The position numbers and the translations under genes are program-made. A stretch of 64,000 nt of DNA from Belnapia sp. F-4-1 (GTDB lineage Bacteria > Pseudomonadota > Alphaproteobacteria > Acetobacterales > Acetobacteraceae): the NCBI RefSeq assembly GCF_000802185.1, contig NZ_KN676113.1, positions 840,581-904,580 on the forward strand, in the 5' to 3' direction. This document shows positions 8,551-16,428 of this stretch, one piece after another. Within the stretch, counting starts at the first letter, position 1; each line of letters starts with the position of its first letter. The notes under the pieces were generated by a model that had not been told where the DNA came from, made no database searches, and was given only the letters and a program-made list of their open reading frames with translations.

Positions 8551-8639
8551 TGAGCAAGCATACAACTTATACGGGTAACGTGCGTGTGGGCTTTCGGGGG
8601 CGTGATGACTCTCGCGGCCTGGACGGGTCTATTATCTCA

Positions 8640-8663
8640 ACCTGAAGTCGCGGAACTTCAGGT
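8640..8663. promoter_or_regulatory. Perfect 9-bp inverted repeat in the leader of the receiver gene
   Basis: ACCTGAAGT, six bases, then ACTTCAGGT. The right arm ends 18 bases before the ATG at 8682 and just before the AAGGA ribosome site. It could be an operator for a dimeric repressor or an RNA hairpin that affects translation. It is not followed by a T-run, so it is not a standard terminator. Confidence 0.45.
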
Positions 8664-8681
8664 GGCAGAAGGACCCGGAGG

Positions 8682-9872
8682 ATGACGGTGTTGCTGGTCG
8701 AGGACGACGCCATGGTGCGTCTCACCCTCGCCGATTTCTTCGAGGCGGTCGGGCTCGACTTCCTTGAGGCGGACAATGCCGAGGATGCGCTGGCTATCAT
8801 TGCGAACCAAGCGCAGCCCATCGACGTGCTGGTGACCGACCTCGATCTCGGGCTCGGCGACAGCGGGCTTGTCCTGGCGAAGAAGGCGCGCGTCCTGCGG
8901 CCGGAGCTGCGGGTGGTCTACGAGACCGGCAGCCCCGAGCTGTTTCTCGGCCACACCTTCTCTGAACGGGAGCGCGTCTTCCATAAACCCTTCGATCCCG
9001 TCGCCCTGGCGCAGGCCGTGCTGGCGCTCCAGGGCGCGGGCCGGGGGGGCGGGCCGGCGTCAGCGCGCCGCGGAGGAGAATGCCGTCGCGTCGAGCCTGT
9101 AGCCGCCATGGTCGGTGATGATGAGGCGGGGCTGGGCCGGGTCCGCCTCGATCTTCTGGCGCAGGCGATACACATGCGTCTCCAGCGTGTGGGTGGAGAC
9201 GGCGCTGCTATAGTTCCAGACCTCGTTCAGCAACACCTGGCGGGCGACGGGCTTGCCGCCGGCACGGTAGAGGAATTTCAGGATCGCGCATTCCTTGTCG
9301 GTCAGACGGATCTTGCGGTTGCGCGTCGCCTCGGTCAGCAGGCGGAGGCTCGGGCGGAAGACATAGGGGCCGATGAGGAAATTGGCATCCTCGGAGTTGT
9401 CGTACATGCGGAGCTGAGCACGAACGCGGGCCAGCAGCTCGGACGGGCGGAAGGGCTTGGCGATGTAGTCGTTGGCGCCGGAGTCGAGACCGCGGACGAC
9501 GTCTTCCTCGCCATCGGCGCCGGTCACCATGATGACGGGCATGTGGCGGCCGGCGCGGCGGAGGCTGGCGCAGAATTCGCGGCCATCGGCATCGGGCAGG
9601 CCAATATCGAGCAGGATGGCGTCGTAGCGCGCATCCGCGCGGGACAGCATGGCCTCGGCCTCGGCCACGCTCTGGGCCTCGTCGGCGCTGAACTCACCGT
9701 CGAGCAGGATCTGCTCGGCCAAGGTGGCACGCAGAGCGGGGTCATCCTCGACGATGAGGATCTGACGAAGGGCGGACATGGATGGCCTCCGGCGGGCGAA
9801 AAGGATCTTCGGCGTGATGGACTGCCTGGGGATATCACCTACAGGTTGAGAACACGCCACGCCAATCACTGA
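8682..9872 (+). CDS. Single-domain response regulator (CheY-like receiver); reading frame runs on antisense to the next gene
   Basis: Residues 1 to about 120 are a clear receiver: acidic pocket Glu7/Asp8/Asp9, phospho-acceptor region Asp53/Asp55 in VTDLDLG, and Lys102 in FHKPFD. AAGGA precedes the ATG. After about 9050 the frame stays open to 9872, but this part is the antisense of the complete OmpR-type gene at 9060-9779 and looks like a shadow translation. Either the protein carries a 270-residue unnatural tail, or a frameshift near the G7 run at about 9043-9049 has removed the true stop; a shift there would reach a TAG ending at 9102. The receiver itself is a confident call; the 3' end is not. 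Confidence 0.6.
   Translation: MTVLLVEDDAMVRLTLADFFEAVGLDFLEADNAEDALAIIANQAQPIDVLVTDLDLGLGDSGLVLAKKARVLRPELRVVYETGSPELFLGHTFSERERVFHKPFDPVALAQAVLALQGAGRGGGPASARRGGECRRVEPVAAMVGDDEAGLGRVRLDLLAQAIHMRLQRVGGDGAAIVPDLVQQHLAGDGLAAGTVEEFQDRAFLVGQTDLAVARRLGQQAEARAEDIGADEEIGILGVVVHAELSTNAGQQLGRAEGLGDVVVGAGVETADDVFLAIGAGHHDDGHVAAGAAEAGAEFAAIGIGQANIEQDGVVARIRAGQHGLGLGHALGLVGAELTVEQDLLGQGGTQSGVILDDEDLTKGGHGWPPAGEKDLRRDGLPGDITYRLRTRHANH
9060..9779 (-). CDS. OmpR/PhoB-family response regulator transcription factor
   Basis: A 239-residue regulator. The N-terminal receiver has Asp11-Asp12 pocket residues (VEDD), phospho-acceptor Asp58 (LLDIGLPD), Thr86 and Lys108 (AKPFRPSELLARV). The C-terminal winged helix, from about residue 130, contains LTDKECAILKFL and the recognition-helix region THTLETHVYRLRQKI. 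GGAGG sits 8 bases before the chosen ATG at 9779; earlier in-frame codons to 9869 are not conserved. No histidine kinase is adjacent, so it is an orphan regulator here. Its 3' end faces, and is overlapped by, the receiver gene on the other strand. Confidence 0.92.
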   Translation of the reverse strand: MSALRQILIVEDDPALRATLAEQILLDGEFSADEAQSVAEAEAMLSRADARYDAILLDIGLPDADGREFCASLRRAGRHMPVIMVTGADGEEDVVRGLDSGANDYIAKPFRPSELLARVRAQLRMYDNSEDANFLIGPYVFRPSLRLLTEATRNRKIRLTDKECAILKFLYRAGGKPVARQVLLNEVWNYSSAVSTHTLETHVYRLRQKIEADPAQPRLIITDHGGYRLDATAFSSAAR

Positions 9873-9886
9873 CCGGCGAGCTTTGT

Positions 9887-9907
9887 CTGTTATTTAAGAC
9901 ATAACAG
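9887..9907. promoter_or_regulatory. 7-bp inverted repeat upstream of the OmpR-type gene, candidate operator
   Basis: CTGTTAT, seven bases, ATAACAG. It lies in a short A+T-rich island about 110 bases upstream of the leftward regulator gene. On that strand it overlaps a TTAAAT that could serve as a -10 box. Autoregulation by the nearby regulator is one possibility; there is no direct evidence. Confidence 0.35.
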
Positions 9908-9952
9908 GATTGTGTAGAAGGGATAAGGACCTTTTACGAGACCGTATGGACC

Positions 9953-10903
9953 TTATTGCAGGCGGATGCCGGCGCGGCGGATGACATCGCCCCATTTCGC
10001 GTGTTCGGCGGCAATATGGGCGCGGTAGGCCTCGGGCGTGCCGGGGATGGGCGTCGCGCCGAGTTCGGCTAGGCGCTGGGCCGCGGCCGGGGTGGCCAGC
10101 ATGCGTTGCAGGGCGGCGTTCGCCGTGGCGATCACCTCGGGTGGCGTGCCGCGCGGGGCGAGCAGGCCGAACCAGGCCGTCACCTCATAGCCGGGCAGGC
10201 TTTCCGCGATGGCCGGAATGTCCGGCGCGCCGGACCAGCGGACCTTGCTGGTGACGCCGAGCGCCGTCAGCGCGCCGCCGCGGACATGCGGCAGGATGGA
10301 GGGCAGGTTATCGACGCCCCAGGCGATGCGGCCGGGCAGCAGGTCGCCCAGCATCGGCGCGCTGCCGCGATAGGTGATGTGCTCGCCCTCGATCCCGGCC
10401 TGGAGGCGGAAAAGCTCGGCCGAGAGATGCGTGCTGCCGCCGATGCTCGTCTCGCCATAGGCCAATCGCTCCGCCTTTGCCCGGGCGATGAGGTCCGGGA
10501 TGGTCCTGAGGCCGAGGGAGGGATGCGCGGCGAGCAGGTTGGGTACTTCCGCCACCAGCGAGATCGGGGCGAAGTCGGCGATGCCGTCATAGCCGGGGTT
10601 CGGGTAGAGGTGGGCATTGATGGCCTGGGTGCCCGGCGAGCCCATCAGCAGGGTGGTGCCGTCCGGCGCGGCACGGGCCACGGCCTGGGCGCCGATATTG
10701 CCGCCGGCGCCGGAGCGGTTCTCGACGACGAAACTGCCCCCCGTTGCTTCCTGCAGCCAGTTCGCGGTGAGGCGGCCGAGGATGTCGACCGTGCCGCCCG
10801 GCGGGAAGGGAACGACGATGCGGACAGGGCGGGAAGGCCAGGCCTCGGCCGCGGGCGCGGGCGCGGCAAGGAGGCTGGCGGCGAGCAGGGTACGGCGCTT
10901 CAT
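9953..10903 (-). CDS. Bug/TctC-family tripartite tricarboxylate-type solute-binding protein
   Basis: A 316-residue periplasmic binding protein. The signal peptide ends near AAEA, followed by WPSRPVRIVVPFPPGGTVDILGR, the Bug opening with the PPGG loop that holds the ligand carboxylate. VVENRSGAGGNIG and YRGSAPMLGDLLPGRI are further Bug landmarks. The ligand cannot be deduced. No TctA/TctB membrane genes are adjacent, so it must work with distant membrane subunits or as a sensor. The 240-base gap upstream (10904-11141) shows no gene or clear site. Confidence 0.92.
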   Translation of the reverse strand: MKRRTLLAASLLAAPAPAAEAWPSRPVRIVVPFPPGGTVDILGRLTANWLQEATGGSFVVENRSGAGGNIGAQAVARAAPDGTTLLMGSPGTQAINAHLYPNPGYDGIADFAPISLVAEVPNLLAAHPSLGLRTIPDLIARAKAERLAYGETSIGGSTHLSAELFRLQAGIEGEHITYRGSAPMLGDLLPGRIAWGVDNLPSILPHVRGGALTALGVTSKVRWSGAPDIPAIAESLPGYEVTAWFGLLAPRGTPPEVIATANAALQRMLATPAAAQRLAELGATPIPGTPEAYRAHIAAEHAKWGDVIRRAGIRLQ

Positions 10904-11141
10904 GGGTGGCAGCCTTTCCTGGGTCGGGGCCCGTCAACAGATGTCCGGCGAGAGCGCCTCGTGACTGACCCTCGTCATCATTGCAGGGTGGACGGTGCCT
11001 GGGCCCGGGGCAAGACGCCGCTGCGCCCCTCGCCCATGGCCACCCCGCTCATCCACCGCGGCCTTGGCCGGGGGCAGCGTTCGCGGCGGAAATCCGGACA
11101 TTCCTGTCCAGCCGCCGGTCATCCGCGGCAGCGCGGCGGCG

Positions 11142-12593
11142 TTATGCGAGGCTCGTGCCCGCGAGGGTCATGCGGCACAGCACGCCCTCCGGCCGGAACT
11201 CCACCCGCGCGCTCCCGGATGCCTGGCCCAGGCCGCGCGCGATGACGGACTGGCCGAAGCCATGGTGCCTGGGGGGCTTCACCGGCGGGCCGCCCTCTTC
11301 CTGCCAGGTGATCGCAAAGCTGCCATCGGGCTGCCGTTGGCCGGTGACGGCCACGCGGCCTGCCTCATTCGACAGCGCGCCGTATTTCACCGCATTGGTG
11401 ATCAGCTCGTGCAGGACCAGGCCGAGCGAGACGGCCGTGTCCCGCGTGACCTGCTCGGCAAGCCCGGTGAGCGTCACGCGCGGCCCCTGCGGCGCGACGT
11501 AGGGCGCGAGCTCGTTGCGGATCAGCTCCTCCACCGTGAGGCCGGTCCAGCTCTTCTCGGCGAGCAGGTTCTGCGTCACGGAAAGGGCCGAGATACGCTG
11601 CGTGAAGCGCACGCGGAAGTCGGGCAGGTCCCTGGCCGTGGCGAGCGTCCGGCTGCTGATCGCGATGACCAGGGCCAGCATGTTCTTCATACGATGGTTG
11701 AGCTCGCCCATCAGCAGGGCCTGCCGCTTCTCGAGCGCCTTCCTCTCCGTGAGATCAACCAGCGTGAAGATGCATCCATGCACCTTGCCGCCCGACCCAT
11801 GCAGCGGCGCGGCGTTGATCAGAAGCTCCAGCGTGTGTCCTTCCACTGCCATGGAGGCTTCGATGCCGCGGACGGAACTGCCGCTCGCCGCGATCGCAAC
11901 CAGGTCCTCGGCGCCCATGGTGGCTGCCCCGGGCGCGAAGACGAGGGGAAAGGCCTCCTCGAAGGCGCGACCGACGGGCGAGACCTCCTGGATGCGGCTG
12001 ACCGCGGGGCTGGCATGGGTGATGCGGCCGGTCTCGTCGCAGACCAGCACCGCCTCGTTGGCGGAGGCCATGACGGCGCGGCCGATGCGCTCGCTCTCTT
12101 CCGCCGCCGCCGCCTCGACGCGGTCGGTGATGTCGGTGAAGGTAAGGGCGAAGCCCTCGGCGAAGGCGAGTTGGAGGGGCGCAGCGGTGACCACCACATG
12201 CCGCGCCCGTCCGCCGACGACGAGGCCGATCGGCGCGCTCAGCTTGCCCGAAGCGGCCGAATCAAGCAGCGCCTGCACCTTCGGCGCGGCCGGGCCCAGC
12301 GCCGGGAACAGCCCATCGCGTTGGAGAGCGTCGGCGGAGCAGCCGAGAAGGGTCTCGAGGGCAGCGTTGGCGTAGACCGGCCGCCGCTCTGCATCGAGAG
12401 CAACGGCACCCAGGTCCATCGCTTCCATGAAGGCCCGGAAGGAGTCGCCGCTGTCGAGGTGGAAGACCTGCGCCTTTCCCGCGCCATCCACGACGAAGGC
12501 GTCCACCTCGCCCTCGCGGATGGCCCGCAGGGTTTCCTCGGCCTCCGCCAGGCGCTGGCGCAGTTCCGCGACCTCGCCCCCCTCGACGTTCAT
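11142..12593 (-). CDS. HWE-family sensor histidine kinase with PAS domains, partner of the Kai genes
   Basis: A 483-residue soluble kinase with no membrane segment. It has a short coiled N-terminus ([20 protein letters not shown]), two PAS-like regions (about 50-155 and 170-285), a phospho-acceptor His300 in GELNHRMKN, and a catalytic domain with [14 protein letters not shown] (His395, Asn400). The W-x-E element of HWE kinases is present (Trp430, Glu432). Its start overlaps the kaiB stop by 4 bases, so kaiC, kaiB and the kinase form one translationally coupled set. It is the obvious candidate output kinase reading the KaiB/KaiC state. Its cognate regulator is not adjacent; the orphan receiver at 8682 is a possible partner. 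Confidence 0.9.
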   Translation of the reverse strand: MNVEGGEVAELRQRLAEAEETLRAIREGEVDAFVVDGAGKAQVFHLDSGDSFRAFMEAMDLGAVALDAERRPVYANAALETLLGCSADALQRDGLFPALGPAAPKVQALLDSAASGKLSAPIGLVVGGRARHVVVTAAPLQLAFAEGFALTFTDITDRVEAAAAEESERIGRAVMASANEAVLVCDETGRITHASPAVSRIQEVSPVGRAFEEAFPLVFAPGAATMGAEDLVAIAASGSSVRGIEASMAVEGHTLELLINAAPLHGSGGKVHGCIFTLVDLTERKALEKRQALLMGELNHRMKNMLALVIAISSRTLATARDLPDFRVRFTQRISALSVTQNLLAEKSWTGLTVEELIRNELAPYVAPQGPRVTLTGLAEQVTRDTAVSLGLVLHELITNAVKYGALSNEAGRVAVTGQRQPDGSFAITWQEEGGPPVKPPRHHGFGQSVIARGLGQASGSARVEFRPEGVLCRMTLAGTSLA

Positions 12594-12898
12594 CGGCTGG
12601 TGTCGATCTGCAGGCTCACTAGGACCTTCTGCGTGTCGGAAAGGTCGCCGATGATCTTCTGGATCGGCACGGGAAGCTGGCGGACAAGGGTGGGGATGGC
12701 GACGATGTTGTGCTCCCGCGCCAAGTGGGGCGATTGGCGCAGGTCGATAACGTCGATGAGGTACCGGCCGGGCCCCAGGTGCTCGCCGCAGATCCGCTCG
12801 AGGTTCCGGATGGCGGCGACGGATTTCGGTGTCTGCCCGGCCACGTAGAGCGTCAGCCGGAGCGGTGCCGCCCCATTCATCTCATTCGTCTCCGACAT
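12590..12898 (-). CDS. kaiB: Circadian clock protein KaiB homologue
   Basis: A 102-residue thioredoxin-like Kai[20 protein letters not shown] matches the KaiB N-terminal strand and helix, [21 protein letters not shown] the middle, and [14 protein letters not shown] the C-terminal part that changes fold in cyanobacterial KaiB. KaiB binds the CI ring of KaiC and drives its dephosphorylation phase. The start at 12898 lies inside the last codons of kaiC (17-base overlap), and its stop overlaps the kinase start. The longer open frame upstream to 13138 is antiparallel shadow of kaiC. No kaiA is present, as is usual outside cyanobacteria. Confidence 0.93.
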   Translation of the reverse strand: MSETNEMNGAAPLRLTLYVAGQTPKSVAAIRNLERICGEHLGPGRYLIDVIDLRQSPHLAREHNIVAIPTLVRQLPVPIQKIIGDLSDTQKVLVSLQIDTSR

Positions 12899-14576
12899 CT
12901 GCCGCCTGCGCTCTCCGGGACTTCGCCATTGCAAGCCTGTCGGACTGCGCCTGCGCATCGAAGCGCCGCCTGCCCTCGGCGACGCTGCGGAATTCCAGCT
13001 CTTCTGCCTCCAGCTCGGCACGGAGTGCATCGATCTGGGCGAGGGTGCGGCGGCGGCGCTGCTCCAGCCTCTGCTCGACCACCTCGGCATCCAGGCGGCG
13101 CTGCGCCTGCTCGCGGCGCAGCCGCGCCTCCTCGGCACGGCGGGCCGAGCCGGTCAACGCGCCCTGCTCCCCCAGATAGGGCCGGATGAGGGAAATGCCG
13201 TGATCGGTCATCACGAACTCCCGCACCTGGTTGGAATGCGAGATGCCGCGCGCCTTGAGGAGGTAAAGCTCCCTGTTGAATTCGCCGTTCGCCTCGCGGT
13301 TCAGCAGCAGGACCCAGGCATCCATGAGGGAGGACAGGCCGGCATCGGTCTGCACGGACCCATGCTCGTGCGAGAGATGCGTGAAGAGGCCGGTGATGCC
13401 ATGGGATTTCAGGTAGTCGATGACCCGCAGCAGCATGGCCTGCACGTCGCGGTGGTCGCCGGCATCGAGGAAGGCGGAGATCGGATCGAGCACGACGAGG
13501 GAGGGCTGCATGCGCGCGACGTCGCGCAGCATGATCGCCAGGTGCATCTCCAGGCTGTAGAAGGTCGGCCGCGATGCGTGCATCGACAGCTGCCCGTTCT
13601 CGACATAGCGGCCGAGGTCAAGGCCGATGGACCGCATGTTCCGCACGGTCTGCGCCCCGGACTCCTCGAAGGAGAAGTAGAGGGCGCGCTCGCCGGCGGC
13701 ACAGGCCGCGGCGAGGAAGGATGCGGCGATCGAGCTCTTCCCCGAGCCGGCAACGCCACTGAGCAGGATGCTGCTGCCGCGGTGGAAGCCGCCGCCCGTC
13801 AGCATGTCGTCGAGGTCGGGGATGCCGCTCGAGATGCGCCCTTCATGGACCATGTGCCCGAGGCCGAGCGCGCTGACCGGCAGGACGCTGAAGCCGTCCG
13901 CCGCGATCAGGAAGGGATACTCGTTCGTGCCGTGCGCGGTTCCGCGATACTTCACGATCCGCAGGCGCCGGGTCGAGACCTGGTTCTCCACGCGGTGGTC
14001 GAGCAGGACCACGCAGTCCGATACGTATTCCTCGAGGCCCTGGCGCGTGAGCGCGCCCTCGCCGCGCTCGCCGGTGATGACGGCGGTCAGCCCCCTTTCC
14101 TTGAGCCAGTCGAAAAGGCGGCGGATCTCGGCACGGAGAACGGCGACGTTGGTGAAGGCCGAGAAGAGGCTCTCGATGGTGTCGAGCACGATCCGCTTGG
14201 CGCCGACCGCCTCGACCGCCAGCTCCAACCGCATGAAGAGGGCTTCGAGGTCGTAGTCGCCGACCTCGGCAAGCTCGGCCGGGTTGATCGTGATGTGCTC
14301 GATGAAGATCCGGCCGTCAGCAATGAGTTCATCGAAGCCGAAGCCGAGCGAGGCGACGTTGTCGACGATGTCGTCCGGCCGCTCCTCGAAGCTGACGAAG
14401 ACGCCGTTCTCCCCGTGGTCGCGGGCGCCCTTGGCGAGGAAGGTGGATGCGAAGAGAGTCTTGCCGCAGCCGGCGGAGCCGCAGACGAGCGTCGGCCGGC
14501 CGCGGGGCAGGCCGCCCAGCGTCAGGTCGTCGAAGCCTTCGATTCCGGTCGGAACCTTTTGAACACCCGCAGCCAT
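12882..14576 (-). CDS. kaiC: Circadian clock ATPase/kinase KaiC homologue with C-terminal coiled-coil extension
   Basis: A 564-residue double-domain RecA-type ATPase. CI has Walker A GSAGCGKT (33-40), catalytic Glu64-Glu65 and a Walker B Asp132. CII has Walker A GVAGSGKS (274-281), Glu304-Glu305 and Asp364. The cyanobacterial phosphosites Ser431/Thr432 align with Ser415/Ser416 ([11 protein letters not shown]), and Thr426 aligns with Thr410. Residues from about 476 to 555 form a charged Arg/Glu/Ala-rich coiled coil absent from cyanobacterial KaiC but known in some proteobacterial KaiCs, where it pairs hexamers. AGGAAG precedes the ATG. First gene of the kaiC-kaiB-kinase operon. Confidence 0.95.
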   Translation of the reverse strand: MAAGVQKVPTGIEGFDDLTLGGLPRGRPTLVCGSAGCGKTLFASTFLAKGARDHGENGVFVSFEERPDDIVDNVASLGFGFDELIADGRIFIEHITINPAELAEVGDYDLEALFMRLELAVEAVGAKRIVLDTIESLFSAFTNVAVLRAEIRRLFDWLKERGLTAVITGERGEGALTRQGLEEYVSDCVVLLDHRVENQVSTRRLRIVKYRGTAHGTNEYPFLIAADGFSVLPVSALGLGHMVHEGRISSGIPDLDDMLTGGGFHRGSSILLSGVAGSGKSSIAASFLAAACAAGERALYFSFEESGAQTVRNMRSIGLDLGRYVENGQLSMHASRPTFYSLEMHLAIMLRDVARMQPSLVVLDPISAFLDAGDHRDVQAMLLRVIDYLKSHGITGLFTHLSHEHGSVQTDAGLSSLMDAWVLLLNREANGEFNRELYLLKARGISHSNQVREFVMTDHGISLIRPYLGEQGALTGSARRAEEARLRREQAQRRLDAEVVEQRLEQRRRRTLAQIDALRAELEAEELEFRSVAEGRRRFDAQAQSDRLAMAKSRRAQAADVGDE

Positions 14577-14934
14577 TCACTTCCTGCCCGCCACCAGCCC
14601 GAACATCTACGACCAACGTCCCGGCAACGCAATTGGTTGTGCCTCAGCGGCCGTCGAGAAATTCAAGGGAGCTCACAGTATAGATTCTGTTAACGAAGAT
14701 CTTGGCAACTATCGCGAAAACAACTCGCAACCATGCATATTATAACGTTTTAGAAAGCGGCATTCTGGGAACCGAACCGGTTGCAATCCTGCAGCCTGCT
14801 GCCTCGCTACCGGTGGGCTCCGTGAAACGAACGGTTCGGAATGTTCGCCAAAACTGTTTCTTGCCGGGCATCCTTGCATGGTGTTGCCGCGAACTACTCA
14901 GAACGGTGGCCACCGACATCTTCGCAGCGATCAG
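14577..14934. other. Intergenic region upstream of kaiC, relatively A+T-rich
   Basis: About 360 bases between kaiC and the thioesterase gene, both leftward. The part from 14640 to 14760 is clearly richer in A+T than the surroundings and should hold the kai promoter. On the minus strand, TTGCCA and TCTATA lie 18 bases apart (near 14680-14710), a weak sigma-70-like pair. A CGAAC-G-GTTCG dyad is at 14828-14838. An 81-codon frame starting with TTG at 14702 on the plus strand looks like chance. Confidence 0.4.
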
Positions 14935-15363
14935 CTACTGGCCCTGATGCCATGCCTCCAAGGCCGCGCGCAACGCGGGCGGGATGGCCGCCGCGCGGCG
15001 CGTCTCGCGGTCGAGCACCACCATGACCGAAAGCGCGGCGGCATGGCAGGCCTCGCCGGCGAAGAGGCCCTGTTGCAGGCTGAAGCTGCTGCCGCCGATG
15101 CGGGCGACGCAGGTGCCGATCCGCACCCGGCCGGGGTAGTGCAGCTCGCGCAGGTAGTCGATCTCGACGCGGGCCAGCGCCATGGCCACCACGCGGGTCT
15201 GCGGCGGCCCGGCGATCTCGGTCAGCAGCTCCCCCCGCCCGGCCTCGAAGAAGGCGCCATAGGCGCCGTTGTTGATATGGCCGTTGAGGTCGGTATCGGC
15301 GATCCGCAGCTTCTCCTCCGTCCAGAAGGAGAAGTGCGCGGGGCCGGGCGGGGTGGGCTTCAC
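14935..15363 (-). CDS. 4HBT-type hotdog acyl-CoA thioesterase
   Basis: A 142-residue hotdog-fold protein. DTDLNGHINNGAYGAFFEAGR carries the Asp and the His-Asn segment typical of the 4-hydroxybenzoyl-CoA thioesterase family. The following strands (ALARVEIDYLRELHYPGRVRIGT) fit YbgC/FadM-like enzymes. It would hydrolyse an acyl-CoA in the cytoplasm; the acyl group is not known. Its start overlaps the stop of the RraA-like gene upstream by 4 bases, so the two are co-translated. Confidence 0.88.
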   Translation of the reverse strand: MKPTPPGPAHFSFWTEEKLRIADTDLNGHINNGAYGAFFEAGRGELLTEIAGPPQTRVVAMALARVEIDYLRELHYPGRVRIGTCVARIGGSSFSLQQGLFAGEACHAAALSVMVVLDRETRRAAAIPPALRAALEAWHQGQ

Positions 15364-16067
15364 TTCGACTTCTCGGACTCGTAGCGGGCCTTGTTCTCGG
15401 CGTTCGGCGGGTAGAGGCCGGGCAGCGACTCGCCGGCCTCGACCTTGCCGACGATCCAGGCTTCGAGCCGCTCCTGCTCCTCGCCCGTATTGGCCACCTC
15501 GTCCACCAAGGCGGCGGGGATGCAGACGGCGCCGTCGTCATCGGCGACGATCACGTCACCCGGGAAGACGGCGACGCCGCCGCAGCCGATCGGCTCCTCC
15601 CAGTTGACGAAGGTGAGGCCGGCGACGGAGGGCGGGGCGGCGCCGCCGGAGCAGTAGACGGGCAGGCCGGTGCCGATGACGCCGGCGACGTCGCGCACCG
15701 CGCCATCCGTCACCAGGGCGGTGACGCCGCGCTTCACGAGGCGCGCGCAGAGGATGTCGCCGAAGATGCCGGCATCGGTCACGCCCATCGCATCGGCGAC
15801 GACGATGGCACCCTCCGGCATGGCCTCGATGGCGGCGCGCGTCGATTTCGGCGAGGACCAGCTCTCGGGCGTCGCCAGGTCCTCGCGGGCGGGGACGAAG
15901 CGGAGGGTGAAGGCGGGGCCGACGAGGCGCTTGCCCTTGGCGGCCGGCGTGAAGGGCGGAGTGCCTCGGAGCCAGATGTTGCGGAGGCCCTTCTTCAAGA
16001 GGACCGTGGTGATGGTGGCGGTGGTGATCCGTTCCAGCTTGGCGCGGGTGGCGGCGTCGAGGGCCAT
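15360..16067 (-). CDS. RraA-like protein (HMG/CHA aldolase-type fold)
   Basis: A 235-residue RraA-fold protein. The core is VVADAMGVTDAGIFGDILCARLVKRGVTALVTDGAVRD; the GD-x-L...RG-x-x-GxVTDGxxRD pattern gives the metal/substrate pocket. In E. coli RraA binds RNase E, while other members are 4-hydroxy-4-methyl-2-oxoglutarate aldolases or oxaloacetate decarboxylases. The length, about 75 residues longer than RraA, and the C-terminal helices favour the lyase-like group. It shares a 4-base overlap with the thioesterase gene. Exact reaction unknown. Confidence 0.85.
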   Translation of the reverse strand: MALDAATRAKLERITTATITTVLLKKGLRNIWLRGTPPFTPAAKGKRLVGPAFTLRFVPAREDLATPESWSSPKSTRAAIEAMPEGAIVVADAMGVTDAGIFGDILCARLVKRGVTALVTDGAVRDVAGVIGTGLPVYCSGGAAPPSVAGLTFVNWEEPIGCGGVAVFPGDVIVADDDGAVCIPAALVDEVANTGEEQERLEAWIVGKVEAGESLPGLYPPNAENKARYESEKSK

Positions 16068-16218
16068 GGGCTTGCTCCTGCTTCGGCCTTCCGGCTTAGA
16101 GCAAACTCCGGCCCGGCGAAATCACCCGCGCGGCGCAATGCCGCAACGGGGGCCGAACCTTCGCCCGGCCTGGCCGTTGGGGAGCGCTGGTTCCACTTCT
16201 CGGAAAGGACAGGGCGAC

Positions 16219-16428
16219 ATGCCGGACACCGAATCGGGGCCCGCCGGGTTCGAGAGCCATTGGGATGCGGACTGGTTCAAGGTCAAGGCGGAGGAATGCC
16301 GGCGGCTGGCGGGGCTGCTCGCCGAGCATCCGCAACAGGCCTCGCTGCTCGCCCTCGCCGAGGATTTCGGCAAGCAGTCGGAGCGTGCCCGGCAGCTGGC
16401 GGCGATGGCGGTGTCGAGCCGGCGCTAG
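16219..16428 (+). CDS. Small hypothetical protein, probably helical
   Basis: A 69-residue soluble protein, mostly one helical hairpin: KAEECRRLAGLLAEHPQQ, then LLALAEDFGKQSERARQLAAM. This pattern (xAEECRRLA...LAExx) occurs in many short alphaproteobacterial proteins of unknown role. AAAGGACAGGG lies before the ATG at 16219. The frame is open further upstream, but that part is antisense to the RraA-like gene. Its last codon overlaps the end of the convergent glycosyltransferase gene by 4 bases. Confidence 0.6.
   Translation: MPDTESGPAGFESHWDADWFKVKAEECRRLAGLLAEHPQQASLLALAEDFGKQSERARQLAAMAVSSRR

Larger units (their letters stand above)
8226..8681. other. Intergenic region between the Hsp70-like gene and the receiver gene
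   Basis: About 455 bases without a recognised gene. It holds two dyads described separately, at 8533 and 8640. It also holds a 54-codon open frame on the plus strand (8414-8578, GGGAAG upstream) that resembles nothing I know and is probably chance. Promoters for both divergent neighbours should lie here. Confidence 0.5.

Noticed and set aside
8349-8561. 70-codon frame on the minus strand in the same gap
   Set aside because: No ribosome site and shadow-like composition.
8414-8578. 54-codon frame with GGGAAG upstream in the 8226-8681 gap
   Set aside because: Composition and lack of any pattern make chance more likely; mentioned only in the gap entry.
9920-9956. ATAAGGACC / GGACCTTAT imperfect inverted repeat at the end of the TctC gene
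   Set aside because: One mismatch in the arms, a 16-base loop and no T-run; too weak to call a terminator.
14702-14947. 81-codon frame starting with TTG upstream of kaiC
   Set aside because: No ribosome site, no hydrophobic or family pattern, and it runs into the end of the thioesterase gene.
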